Source of the DNA: Faecalibacterium gallinarum
Lineage (GTDB): Bacteria > Bacillota > Clostridia > Oscillospirales > Ruminococcaceae
Length of the DNA stretch: 64,000 nt
NCBI RefSeq assembly: GCF_022180365.1
Contig: NZ_BQKV01000081.1
Coordinates: 21,764 to 85,763 of the forward strand
Direction: 5' to 3'
The notes below the pieces were generated by a model. It ran no database searches, was not told the origin of the DNA, and worked only from the letters and a program-made list of their open reading frames with translations. Position numbers and translations under genes: made by a program. Shown here in pieces: positions 18,524 through 30,650 of the stretch (the stretch's first letter is position 1; every line of letters begins with the position of its first letter).

Positions 18524-18931
18524 ATGAAGACCATGAATCTCAAGAAAGTTCTTTCCGTCCTCACTGTCCTGGTGGTCCTGATGACCCTGACCGTGGCCCT
18601 GGCCGCTCCCGCTTTCGCCACCGAGCCCGCCACCACTGCCCCCGCTACCACTCAGTCCGCTGAGGCTGAGACCGAGGCCGAGCCCGCCGAGGCTACCGAG
18701 GCTTCCTCCACCGCCGCCAAGGCCTATGCTTCTGCTCTGGCCGTGGGTCTGGCTGCCGCCGGCGGCGCCATCTCCATGGGTATGCTGGGCGCCAAGTCCT
18801 CTGAGAGCATCGCCCGCCAGCCCGAGTCCGAAGGCAAGATCCGTACTTCCATGATGCTGACCCTGGTCTTTATCGAGACCGCCATCATCTACGCCCTGCT
18901 GGCCGCGATTCTGATTATCTTTGTTCTGTAA
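18524..18931 (+). CDS. atpE: ATP synthase Fo subunit c with signal peptide and acidic linker
   Basis: 135 residues, against about 70-90 for most c subunits. The last 75 residues are the classical hairpin: helix 1 with repeated Gly/Ala, loop ARQPE, and helix 2 with the ion-binding Glu in FIETAIIY. The Gln that Na+-type c subunits use in helix 1 is Met here, although the Thr and Tyr of the ETxxxY motif are kept; proton use is more likely but not settled. The N-terminus is a cleavable-type signal sequence ending AFA followed by about 35 Ala/Thr/Glu residues. ATG follows CAGGAGG. Confidence 0.93.
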   Translation: MKTMNLKKVLSVLTVLVVLMTLTVALAAPAFATEPATTAPATTQSAEAETEAEPAEATEASSTAAKAYASALAVGLAAAGGAISMGMLGAKSSESIARQPESEGKIRTSMMLTLVFIETAIIYALLAAILIIFVL

Positions 18932-18949
18932 GCGCGGGAGGGTACCACA

Positions 18950-19433
18950 ATGAATCTCCCTCTGAATATTAATTTGCAGCAGATTTTTCTGCACATGCTG
19001 AACTTTGTGATCCTGACGGGCGGCCTGTACTTTATCCTGTACAATCCCGTCAAGAAATTTATGGATCAGCGCACCGCCCACTACGCAGAGATGGACAAGG
19101 CCGCCGCCGACAAGCTGGCCGCCGCCGAGAAGCTGGAAGCCGAGCACCAGGCCCAGCTGGATCAGCTGGATGAGGAGCTGCGCCAGCGCCGCGCCGAGAG
19201 CCAGAAGATCGCCCAGGATGCTGCCCAGCAGCAGCTGGACCACGCCCGAGAGCAGGCCGACCAGATCATCGCCGGCGCTCAGAAGGCTGCCGAGAGCATC
19301 CGCACCAAAGCGGTGGCCGATGCCCAGAAGGAAATCAAGGAGCTGGCCCTGGATGCTGCCGCCAAACTGACCCTGCAGTCCAGCAACGCCGCTTTCGATG
19401 AATTTTTGAACCTGGCAGGGGAAAGGAAGCAGA

Positions 19434-19456
<23 letters not shown>
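18950..19456 (+). CDS. atpF: ATP synthase Fo subunit b
   Basis: 168 residues: one membrane helix near the N-terminus ([19 protein letters not shown]) and a long Ala/Glu/Gln/Lys-rich coiled coil, the peripheral stalk. Its C-terminus normally contacts subunit delta. Here its 3' end overlaps the start of the delta-alpha fusion gene by 23 bases, so translation is coupled. The ATG follows GGGAGGG. Confidence 0.94.
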
Positions 19457-21194
<1,738 letters not shown>

Positions 21195-21195
21195 C

Positions 21196-23530
<2,335 letters not shown>

Positions 23531-23531
<1 letters not shown>

Positions 23532-23965
23532 TGAACACCTTTCACCTGCGTATCCTGGCGGCGGAGAACACCTTCTTTGAGGGAGAGTGCGAAAACCTCA
23601 TCGTTCCCTGCCCGGACGGCTCTTTCGGCGTCCAGGCCCACCACATCAATATGATCTCGGCGGTTTCGCCCGGTGAGCTGCATTACCGCCCCGCCGAGGG
23701 CCCCGACGCCGGGGTGGAGAAGATCGCCGCCGTTTCCGCCGGGCTGGTCAAGGTGGAGAACAACGACGTGCTGGTGCTGGTGGATACCGCCGAGCGCCCC
23801 GAGGAGATCGATATCAACCGCGCCCGCCGGGCCGCCGACGAGGCCAAGGAGGCCCTGCTCCAGAAACGGAGCATTCAGGAGTACCGGATCGCCCAGTACA
23901 GCCTGGCCCGGGCCGTCAGCCGTATGCGGGTCCACAAAGACTACCAGCGCTGGAACAAGGGCTGA
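23531..23965 (+). CDS. atpC: ATP synthase F1 subunit epsilon
   Basis: 144 residues: N-terminal beta-sandwich (FHLRILAAENTFFEGECENLIVPCPDGSFGVQ) and a C-terminal two-helix domain rich in Ala and Arg that can inhibit ATP hydrolysis. It starts at the last base of the atpD stop (TAATG) and ends the operon, followed by a very strong terminator. Confidence 0.94.
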
Positions 23966-23987
23966 TTCTCCCAGAGATAAAATACAG

Positions 23988-24031
23988 AAGAGGCTGCTGC
24001 AAAACAAAGGTTTTGCAGCAGCCTCTTTTTG
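23988..24031. terminator. Terminator of the atp operon
   Basis: A perfect 18-bp stem (23988-24005 with 24010-24027) with a 4-base AAAG loop and T5. It also lies at the end of the convergent small gene. Confidence 0.93.
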
Positions 24032-24042
24032 TTTGGGTCGGG

Positions 24043-24282
24043 TTACCGGTCCATGGGCGGGATGTCGTCCAGGCTGTTCTCGGTCTCGGGCAGGACGGCG
24101 GTGTTTTTGGGCTCCGCCCCGGTGAAGCCCAGGCGTTTGCCGTCGGGGGAGGCGTCCCCCTCCCGGCGGGCGGTCTGGTAGGCGTCCAGCCCAATATAGG
24201 CGCTGGGAGGCCCCAGCTCCAGCCAGAAATCCTCCTCTTCCTCAGGGGTGAAGGGTTTCGGGTTTTTATTTTGATCGGTCAT
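24043..24282 (-). CDS. Small acidic hypothetical protein
   Basis: 79 residues, soluble, rich in Glu, Pro and Asp; unrecognised. The ATG at 24282 has a GAGGTGG ribosome-binding site and the reading frame ends just before the atp terminator, which makes it credible despite its size. It contains a FTPEEEEDFWLELGPPSAYIGLDAY segment resembling nothing I can name. It is divergent from the LCP-like gene. Confidence 0.6.
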   Translation of the reverse strand: MTDQNKNPKPFTPEEEEDFWLELGPPSAYIGLDAYQTARREGDASPDGKRLGFTGAEPKNTAVLPETENSLDDIPPMDR

Positions 24283-24367
24283 CTTCTTCCACCTCGCTTT
24301 GTGCATACAGTCTGCCCCGGCGGCCCATACTTTATGCGCGAAACTGCGAGACGGGAGGTCTTTTTCT

Positions 24368-25279
24368 ATGTACAGCGGAGGCTGGAAAAGTTTTTGGACA
24401 GCTCTCTGGACCACTCTGCTGGTCCTTACCCCCCTGGTGGGGGGCACGGTGCTGCTGGGGGGCTACCAGGCCCAGCAGCGGGTTCGGGCCGCCGAGAGCC
24501 AGAGCGGGGTGCCCATCGCCCAGCCCAAAGCCGAGGACCAGATGACTCTTTTGGTCTGCGTGGCGGGGGAGAAACCCGGCTTCGTGCTGGTCTACCTCAA
24601 CGCTGACCAGAACAGTCTGAACCTGCTGGCCCTGCCGGGCCAGCTGTCGGTGCCCTTCGGGGAGGGGGAGGCCACCCTCCAAACCTGTTATAATAGCGCG
24701 GGCCCGGCCCGCTGCCTCCAGGCCCTGACCGAAGTTTTGGAACTGCCCGAGGGCACCCGGTATCTGGCCATCGCCCCCGACACCCTGTCGGAAATCTGTG
24801 AGCCCTTCGGCAGCCTGCGGGTGAGTTTTTCGGGGGCCCTCACCGCCCAGGAGCTGGAAACCCTGGGCCAGAGCGGGGCGGTGCAGGACTGGGCCCCGGG
24901 GCCGCTCCATGAATTTCTGGCCGGGCTGGAAGAAAACGAAAACATCCCCCCTGAGCGGCAGGCAGCGGCCCGGGCGGCGGTGTGGGATTCCTTCTTCCGT
25001 CAAAAATTGGAAAAACTCCCCGCCGCCCTGCCCGATGCCCTGCGGTCGGTGTCGGGGAGCCTCCTCACCGACCTGACGGCGGGGGACTATTATATCCTGG
25101 CCGAGACCCTGGAGTTTTTGGCGAACCAATCCGCTCCGGTGGAGAGCAGCGCCCTGCCCGGCCTCTGGGAGGCCGAGAGCGGATATTACACCATCGACGA
25201 GCGGTCCCGGGCGGCGGTGCAGGCTTTTTTCAACGTCTCCCCCAGCGCCGGGCAGAGCGAGTCCGCCAGCGCGCCGTAA
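24368..25279 (+). CDS. Membrane-anchored LytR-CpsA-Psr-like protein, degenerate
   Basis: 303 residues. One N-terminal membrane helix (about 9-30) precedes an extracytoplasmic domain resembling LCP transferases, which attach glycopolymers to peptidoglycan: MTLLVCVAGEKPGFVLVYLNADQNSLNLLALP matches the family core and LQALTEVLELPEGTRYLAIAPDTL matches the later helix-strand. The family's PRDT-type motif with catalytic Arg reads LPGQLSV, so the Arg is missing and phosphotransferase activity is doubtful. ATG 24368 follows GGGAGGT. Its last 94 bp overlap the convergent MocR gene. Confidence 0.6.
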   Translation: MYSGGWKSFWTALWTTLLVLTPLVGGTVLLGGYQAQQRVRAAESQSGVPIAQPKAEDQMTLLVCVAGEKPGFVLVYLNADQNSLNLLALPGQLSVPFGEGEATLQTCYNSAGPARCLQALTEVLELPEGTRYLAIAPDTLSEICEPFGSLRVSFSGALTAQELETLGQSGAVQDWAPGPLHEFLAGLEENENIPPERQAAARAAVWDSFFRQKLEKLPAALPDALRSVSGSLLTDLTAGDYYILAETLEFLANQSAPVESSALPGLWEAESGYYTIDERSRAAVQAFFNVSPSAGQSESASAP

Positions 25280-26622
25280 CCCAGAACCAGGGTGCCCGAC
25301 CGGCCCGCCCCCCGGCCGGTGAGGTCGTAGGCCGAGAGGGCCGACAGCCGGATTCCCTCGGCCCGGGCGGCAGCCACCAGGGCCTCGTCTCCGGCGGGGG
25401 GATGCCGAAGCGTGAGGAGCAGGTGGAGCCCGGTGTGGAGGCCCCCCAGCCGAATTTCCTCGGGGCCGAACGCCCCGGTGAGGGCGGCGGCCAGGGCGTC
25501 CCGCCGGGCCTTGTAGGCCACTCGCTCCCGGTTTAATAGCCGGGTGAAATATCCCTCGGTGATGAATCGGGCCAGGGTCTGCTGCTCGAACCGGCTGACG
25601 GTGCCCGCATAGGAGCCATAGGCCGCCTGCCAGGCGGGGAGCAGATGCTCGGGCAGGACCAGATAAGCCACCCGGATGCCGGGGGCCAGGCTCCGGGAAC
25701 AGGTGGAGAGATAGATCACCGGCCCGTCCGCCCCCGCCATCCCCTGCATGCTGGGCAGGGGCCGGGTGTCGAACCGGAATTCCGAGTCGTAGTCGTCCTC
25801 GATGATATACCGCTGCCCCGGGCGGCGGGCCGCCCAGTGGAGCAGCTCGGCCCGGCGGGGGGCGGGCATGGTTACCCCGGTGGGGAACTGGTGGCTGGGG
25901 GTGACGTAGCAGACCGCCGCGTCTGATGTTTCCAGCGCCCGGGCCGACAGGCCGTTCTCGTCCATGGGCAGGCAGCGGCAGGGGGTGCCGTTGTTTTCCA
26001 GCACCCGGCGGGCCCGGGGATAGCCGGGGGTCTCCACGGCGGCGGGGCCGGGCAGCAGAGGGGCCAATAGGCCCAGAAGATATTCCAGCCCCGCCCCCAC
26101 AATGATCTGATGGGCCCCGCACCGCACCCCCCGGTATTCTTCCAGATACCCCGCCAGGGCCTGGCGGAGTTCCATATCCCCCCTGGGGTCGCCGGGGGCC
26201 AGCAGCTGGGGGGAGGAGTAGAGCAGCTCTTTCTGGAGCCGGGCCCAGGTGCGGAAGGGGAAGAGCCCCGTATCCACCCCGCCGGTGGACAGATCAAACC
26301 GCACCGGCGGGTCAGCGGGCGGTGCAGCCGCCGCCGGGGCGGCGGGGGCGGCTTCGGCCCGGCGGGGGAGGGCCGGGTATTCCTGAACGTAAAAGCCGCT
26401 GCGGGGCCGGGATTCCAGATACCCCTCGGCGGCCAGCAGCTGATAAGCGGCGTCCACCGTGTTCACCGAGACCGACAGCGCCCCCGCCAGACTCCGCTTG
26501 CCGGGCATCCGGGCCCCGGCGGGCAGGGCCCCGGACCGGATCTCCCCGGCCAGGCTGCGGTAGAGCTGCTCGTATAAGGGCACGCCGGAAGCCGGGTCCA
26601 GCGCCGTGGTCAAATGCAACAT
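25186..26622 (-). CDS. MocR/PdxR-type GntR-aminotransferase regulator with Lys-to-Arg change
   Basis: 478 residues: an N-terminal GntR winged helix (PLYEQLYRSLAGEIRSGALPAGARMPGKRSLA...VNTVDAAYQLL), an Ala/Pro linker (about 88-110), and a fold-type I aminotransferase domain. TPSHQFPTG and IIEDDYDSEFRF (cofactor Asp) are conserved, but the motif that holds the PLP lysine (xTFSKxLxPxxR) reads STCSRSLAPGIR, putting Arg310 at the Schiff-base site. Cofactor could bind only non-covalently. ATG 26622 follows AAAGGAGGGGG. It is divergent from an ECF S-component gene, suggesting control of vitamin B6 uptake. Confidence 0.85.
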   Translation of the reverse strand: MLHLTTALDPASGVPLYEQLYRSLAGEIRSGALPAGARMPGKRSLAGALSVSVNTVDAAYQLLAAEGYLESRPRSGFYVQEYPALPRRAEAAPAAPAAAAPPADPPVRFDLSTGGVDTGLFPFRTWARLQKELLYSSPQLLAPGDPRGDMELRQALAGYLEEYRGVRCGAHQIIVGAGLEYLLGLLAPLLPGPAAVETPGYPRARRVLENNGTPCRCLPMDENGLSARALETSDAAVCYVTPSHQFPTGVTMPAPRRAELLHWAARRPGQRYIIEDDYDSEFRFDTRPLPSMQGMAGADGPVIYLSTCSRSLAPGIRVAYLVLPEHLLPAWQAAYGSYAGTVSRFEQQTLARFITEGYFTRLLNRERVAYKARRDALAAALTGAFGPEEIRLGGLHTGLHLLLTLRHPPAGDEALVAAARAEGIRLSALSAYDLTGRGAGRSGTLVLGYGALADSLCPALGETLKKACTAARDRSSMV

Positions 26623-26653
26623 ACAAAACCCCCTCCTTTGGGTCAATCCTCCA

Positions 26654-26703
26654 AACTGACCCCATGAAAAAACTATGTTCTGGGTATTTTCATGGGGTCA
26701 GTT
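26654..26703. promoter_or_regulatory. 17-bp perfect inverted repeat, probable MocR operator
   Basis: AACTGACCCCATGAAAA (26654-26670) and its exact complement (26687-26703) are separated by 16 bases in the divergent gap between the MocR gene and the ECF gene. The right arm covers the -35 region of the rightward promoter. Confidence 0.75.
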
Positions 26704-26714
26704 CCGGGTATAAT
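26687..26714 (+). promoter_or_regulatory. Promoter of the ECF S-component gene
   Basis: TATAAT (26709-26714) with TTTTCA (26687-26692) at 16 bases; the -35 lies inside the right operator arm, so binding there would directly affect RNA polymerase. Confidence 0.65.
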
Positions 26715-26785
26715 AGGAGCATACCCGCCGGGGGGCCGGATGTCAAGCCCCCGGGGGAAGTTGACTTTTTCGGGAGGGATTGTTT

Positions 26786-27445
26786 ATGTCTACAACAGCC
26801 ATGTGGCTTTTGCTGGTGGTAGTGGTGGTGGTGATCCTCTTCGCCAGCGTATTGTATAAGCGCAGTTTCACCGTCCACGAGCTTTCCATGATCGGCGTCA
26901 TGGCGGCCCTGAGCCTGGTGGCCTATCTGTTTTTCCGGGTGCCCTTTTACGGCGGGTCCTCCTTCCATCTGGGCAACACCTTTACGGCCCTGACGGCCCT
27001 TTTGCTGGACGGCGTATCGGGGGGCCTGGCGGGGGCCATTGGCCTGGCCCTGGCGGATATCCTGGCCGGGGACCCGGGCTACGCCGTCACCACCTTTGTG
27101 CTCAAATTCATCATCGGCATCGTCTGCGGCGCGGTGGCCCATAAGCTGCTCCACCTCCGCCGCCAGGACCCGGCCAACAAGGGGCCGTATCTGGCCCGGG
27201 TGACCATCGCGGCGGCCTCGGGCCTTCTGGTGAACGTCATTACCGACCCGCTGCTGGGCTATTTCCGGAACGTGTACATCTTCGGCCAGGAGTACAGCCT
27301 GGCCCAGGCCATGGCCAAGGTCGCCGGCGGGGTGACCCTGGTGAACAGCCTAGTCTCCACCCTCTGCGTGGTGCTGCTGTACCTCGCCATCCGCCCCGCG
27401 CTGGAGCGGGCAGGCTTTTTGAAGGCCGAACACACCGGCCGCTGA
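26786..27445 (+). CDS. ECF transporter S component, probably vitamin B6-related
   Basis: 219 residues, six predicted membrane helices. The FHLGNTFTALTALLLDGVSGGLAGAIGLALADIL segment is typical of substrate-capture proteins of energy-coupling factor transporters; these share a separate EcfAT module, not in this window. A PdxR-like regulator and shared operator upstream suggest a pyridoxal/pyridoxine substrate; this is inference from context. ATG 26786 follows GGGAGGG with ideal spacing. Confidence 0.75.
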   Translation: MSTTAMWLLLVVVVVVILFASVLYKRSFTVHELSMIGVMAALSLVAYLFFRVPFYGGSSFHLGNTFTALTALLLDGVSGGLAGAIGLALADILAGDPGYAVTTFVLKFIIGIVCGAVAHKLLHLRRQDPANKGPYLARVTIAAASGLLVNVITDPLLGYFRNVYIFGQEYSLAQAMAKVAGGVTLVNSLVSTLCVVLLYLAIRPALERAGFLKAEHTGR

Positions 27446-27486
27446 GGCATACGGCCCCGGCGGGGTGCATACATCTGAATCAGGGA

Positions 27487-27518
27487 CGGGCTGTGCGCCG
27501 GGCACAGCCCGCTTTTTT
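27487..27518 (+). terminator. Terminator after the ECF gene
   Basis: CGGGCTGTGC (27487-27496) pairs with GCACAGCCCG (27502-27511), followed by T6. Confidence 0.9.
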
Positions 27519-27545
27519 ATCCCACAAAAGGGAGGGGGATGTACC

Positions 27546-29000
27546 ATGGCCGAAACCATCGCCCGGGCCAACGGCTGGCTGAGCGGGGTGGTCTGGGGGC
27601 CGGCGGGGCTGTTGCTGCTGGCGCTGACCGGGGCCTGGCTGACGATGCGGACGGGGTTCTTTCAGTTCGTCCGGCTCCGCCACTGGCTGGGCTGCACCCT
27701 GGGGGCCATCTTCACCGACCGGGCCATCACCGCCCACACCGGCCGGGACGAGGGGGCCATCAGCCAGTTCCAGAGCATGTGCACCGCGCTTGCGGCCACC
27801 ATCGGCACCGGGAACATTGTGGGGGTGGCCACGGCCATCCTCAGCGGGGGGCCTGGAGCGGTGTTCTGGATGTGGGTCATGGCCCTTCTGGGCACCATGA
27901 CCGCCTACGCCGAGGAACTGTTGGGGATCTACTACCGCCGCCGGGACGCCAAGGGCCAGTGGATCGGCGGGCCCATGTACTACCTGGCCGAGGGCCTGGG
28001 GGCCAAACCCGGCTGCCGGGCTCTGGGCCGGGGGCTGGCGGCCCTCTTCGCCCTCTTTTGTGTGCTGGCGTCCTTCGGCATCGGGAACATGAGCCAGGCC
28101 AACGCCATCGCCGGGAACCTGGAGGCCGCCTTCGGTTTTTCTCCCGCCCTGACCGGCGGGGTGCTGGCGGCGGGGTCGGCCCTGGTGATCCTGCGGGGGC
28201 TGCGCCAGGTGGCCGCCATCACCGAAAAACTGGTCCCCGCCATGGCCCTGGTCTACCTGATGGGGGCGGGGCTGGTGGTGCTCACCCATTTTTGGGCGGT
28301 GCCGGAGGCGTTGGCGGCTATCTTCCGGGGAGCGCTGGGGCTGCGGGCCGCCGGGGGCGGTGCGGTAGGCTACGGCGTCTGGGCCGCCCTGCGTTGGGGG
28401 GCCATGCGGGGCGCTTTTTCCAACGAGGCGGGGCTGGGCTCCTCGGTGATGGCCGGGGCATCCTCCAACGTCACCGAGCCCGCCCGGCAGGGGATGTGGG
28501 GGATCTTCGAGGTCTGCGCCGATACCCTGGCGGTCTGCACCCTGACCGCTCTCACCATCCTGTGCAGCGGGGTGGTGGATCTGGAAACCGGCCTCCCCTT
28601 AAATGGAGTGGGGCCCGAGGCCCTCACCGGGGCGGCTTTCAGCACCACCTTCGGCAGTTTGGGGCCGGCCTTCATCGCCCTGTCGGTGCTCCTCTTCGCC
28701 TATTCCACCATCCTGGGGTGGAGCCACTACGGGGCCACCGCCTTCGGCTATCTCTTTGGTCCCCGGGCGGTGACGGTCTATAAGCTGGTTTTCTCCGCCC
28801 TGATCTTCGTGGGGGCGGTGACCGAGCTGGGTCTGGTCTGGGCGCTAGCGGACACCTTCAACGGCCTGATGATGGTGCCGAACCTCATCGGGGTGCTGGC
28901 CCTCTCGGGGACGGTGGCCCGGGTGACCCAAAACTACCTGGACCGCACCCTCCGGGGGGAGCACATCCCACCGCTGCGGTCGGCAACGGACGAGACATAA
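27546..29000 (+). CDS. Alanine/glycine:cation symporter (AgcS family)
   Basis: 484 residues with about eleven membrane helices. Family signatures: GTGNIVGVATAILSGGPGAVFWMW, YAEELLGIYYR and SNEAGLGSSVMAGASS. It imports alanine or glycine with Na+ (or H+) across the cytoplasmic membrane. ATG 27546 follows GGGAGGGGG; an in-frame start at 27465 lies in the upstream terminator and is rejected. It is a single-gene unit with a shared convergent terminator. Confidence 0.93.
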   Translation: MAETIARANGWLSGVVWGPAGLLLLALTGAWLTMRTGFFQFVRLRHWLGCTLGAIFTDRAITAHTGRDEGAISQFQSMCTALAATIGTGNIVGVATAILSGGPGAVFWMWVMALLGTMTAYAEELLGIYYRRRDAKGQWIGGPMYYLAEGLGAKPGCRALGRGLAALFALFCVLASFGIGNMSQANAIAGNLEAAFGFSPALTGGVLAAGSALVILRGLRQVAAITEKLVPAMALVYLMGAGLVVLTHFWAVPEALAAIFRGALGLRAAGGGAVGYGVWAALRWGAMRGAFSNEAGLGSSVMAGASSNVTEPARQGMWGIFEVCADTLAVCTLTALTILCSGVVDLETGLPLNGVGPEALTGAAFSTTFGSLGPAFIALSVLLFAYSTILGWSHYGATAFGYLFGPRAVTVYKLVFSALIFVGAVTELGLVWALADTFNGLMMVPNLIGVLALSGTVARVTQNYLDRTLRGEHIPPLRSATDET

Positions 29001-29008
29001 AATCAAAA

Positions 29009-29049
29009 CACCCCCAGTAGGGAGCCCAAAAGGCTCTTTGCCGGGGGTG
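29009..29049. terminator. Bidirectional terminator
   Basis: CACCCCC (29009-29015) with GGGGGTG (29043-29049), extended by an inner GGAGCC/GGCTCT pairing, between the convergent symporter and flavoprotein genes, with A and T tracts on either side. Confidence 0.75.
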
Positions 29050-29055
29050 TGGTGT

Positions 29056-30327
29056 TTATTTTTTCTTTTTGGGTTTCGTGGGCCGGGGCGGCCGGGCGGC
29101 GTGACGCCCCGCCACCAATCCGCTGCCGAAGGCCCAGTGGAGGTTGAACCCCCCGCAGCTGCCCGCGCAGTCCAGGGTCTCGCCCACGAAGTAGAGCCCC
29201 GGGCAGCCCCGGAACCCGAAGCTCTCCGGTTCCAGCTCCTCGAGGGAAAGGCCGCCGCCGGTGGTCTGGGCCTGCTTCCACCCGCAGGGGGTCAAAGGCC
29301 CGAACCGCCAGTCCTTGGCGAGTTTGGCGAGTTTTTGCCACTGGGAGGGGTTCTGGCTCGCGGTGGCACCGCCGGGCAGCCCCGCCCGGGCCCAGAGGGC
29401 GGCCCCCAGAGGCCGGGCTAAAAGCCCCAGCCAGAAGCTCTCGGCGGTCTGACCGGGAAGCTCCGCCCGGGCGGCCAAAAGGGCGGTTAGCTCGGCTTCC
29501 GACAGGGCGGGGAAGAGGTCCAGGGAGACGGCGGGGTTTTTCGGCCCCCGGCCCGGGGCCAGCAGCCCCGACAGCTGCATGATGCAGATGCCCGAGAGGC
29601 CGTAGTCGGTGAACTGAACTTCCCCCTGTTCCCGGGCCAGAACCCGCTCCCCATCCATCAGGGCGGCCCCGGCCTTGGCCCGCAGTCCCGCCAGCCCCTT
29701 CACCTGGTCTTTGGGGCAGGCCAAAGGGGTCAGGCAGGGGTAGACCGGCGCGAGACGGCCCCCGCATTTCCCCGCGAAGGCGGGGCCGAAACCGTCGGTG
29801 CCGAACTGGGGTCCGGCGCTGCCGCCCAGGGCGCAGATCACCCCGTCGGCCCGGAGGGTCTCGGGCTGGCCGGCTTCGTTTTCAAACTGGACGAGATACC
29901 CTCCCTGGCCCTGGCGCAGGCTCTCCACCCGGCAGCCAGGCCGGAGGCAGACCCCCAGGGCCTCCACCCACCGCAGCAGCAGGGCGGTTAAATCGGCGGC
30001 CTGGTTGGAGTAGGGGTAGACCCGGCCTGTCTCGTCGGGGCGGGTCACGAGACCCAGCCCCGCCCACCAGCCGGACAGGTCCGCCCGGCCAATGGCCGCG
30101 AGCAGGGGCGAAAGAGCCCGGGGGGAGGAAGTAAAATACCGGCCCGCCTCCCCGGCGGTGAGGTTATCCAGATTGCAGCGGCCGTTGCCGGTGGCCAGCA
30201 GCTTTTTGCCGGGGCGGGGGTTTTTGTCCAGCAGGACCACCCGGGCGCTGCCGCCCGCAGTCTGGGCCGCCCCGATGGCCGCCGCCAGCCCCGCTGCGCC
30301 CCCGCCCAATATCAGAATCTGTCTCAT
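29056..30327 (-). CDS. HI0933-like FAD-dependent oxidoreductase
   Basis: 423 residues. The dinucleotide-binding motif ILGGGAAGLAAAIGAA opens the protein, followed by GKKLLATGNGRCNLDN, the family signature, and near the C-terminus GLYFVGETLDCAGSCGGFNLHWAFGSGLVAG for FAD. Such proteins (BaiN / aminoacetone oxidase family) are widespread; their substrates are mostly unknown and activity on bile acids has been shown for one member. The tail is Pro/Lys-rich. ATG 30327 matches the conserved start; upstream residues in the open frame are not conserved. Confidence 0.88.
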   Translation of the reverse strand: MRQILILGGGAAGLAAAIGAAQTAGGSARVVLLDKNPRPGKKLLATGNGRCNLDNLTAGEAGRYFTSSPRALSPLLAAIGRADLSGWWAGLGLVTRPDETGRVYPYSNQAADLTALLLRWVEALGVCLRPGCRVESLRQGQGGYLVQFENEAGQPETLRADGVICALGGSAGPQFGTDGFGPAFAGKCGGRLAPVYPCLTPLACPKDQVKGLAGLRAKAGAALMDGERVLAREQGEVQFTDYGLSGICIMQLSGLLAPGRGPKNPAVSLDLFPALSEAELTALLAARAELPGQTAESFWLGLLARPLGAALWARAGLPGGATASQNPSQWQKLAKLAKDWRFGPLTPCGWKQAQTTGGGLSLEELEPESFGFRGCPGLYFVGETLDCAGSCGGFNLHWAFGSGLVAGRHAARPPRPTKPKKKK

Positions 30328-30390
30328 CTGTGGCACCGGCCTTTCTCTCAAAAGTTTCTCCCAGTATAGCATATCCGCCCGCCCTTGGCA

Positions 30391-30426
30391 AAAAGAAAAG
30401 CCGCCGCCCCGGGCGGGGCAGCGGCG
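30391..30426 (-). terminator. Terminator after the small membrane protein gene
   Basis: On the minus strand a G+C-rich stem (GCCGCTGCCCC with CGGGGCGGCGGC) is followed by TTTTCTTTTT. Confidence 0.8.
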
Positions 30427-30458
30427 AAAGCTTTAAAAGGAAAGCCAAGCTCAAAAAC

Positions 30459-30650
30459 TCAGCGGGCAGCCTTGACGTGGCGGAAAGCGCGGTTGGTGTC
30501 CATATGGTCCACCAGAGCAGCCACCAGGGCGACCGGCCAAATCAGAGAGTTCAGAAGAACCTTGCCCGGCTTGACATCCACCGTATCCATGCAGCCAATG
30601 CCGCAGAAAATCAGACAGGCAATCCCACAGCCAAGAATGTAATAGTACAT
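30459..30650 (-). CDS. Small membrane protein
   Basis: 63 residues, unrecognised. An N-terminal hydrophobic helix (YYYILGCGIACLIFCGIGCM) and a second weaker one (VLLNSLIWPVALVAALV) are separated by a short polar turn. The ATG at 30650 has a clean GGAGG site, its own consensus-like promoter about 140 bases upstream, and a terminator, so it is a genuine small gene. Confidence 0.65.
   Translation of the reverse strand: MYYYILGCGIACLIFCGIGCMDTVDVKPGKVLLNSLIWPVALVAALVDHMDTNRAFRHVKAAR

Noticed and set aside
24332..26122. 596-codon minus-strand open frame
   Set aside because: Overlaps the LCP-like and MocR genes out of frame; Arg/Pro/Gly-rich and without domain.
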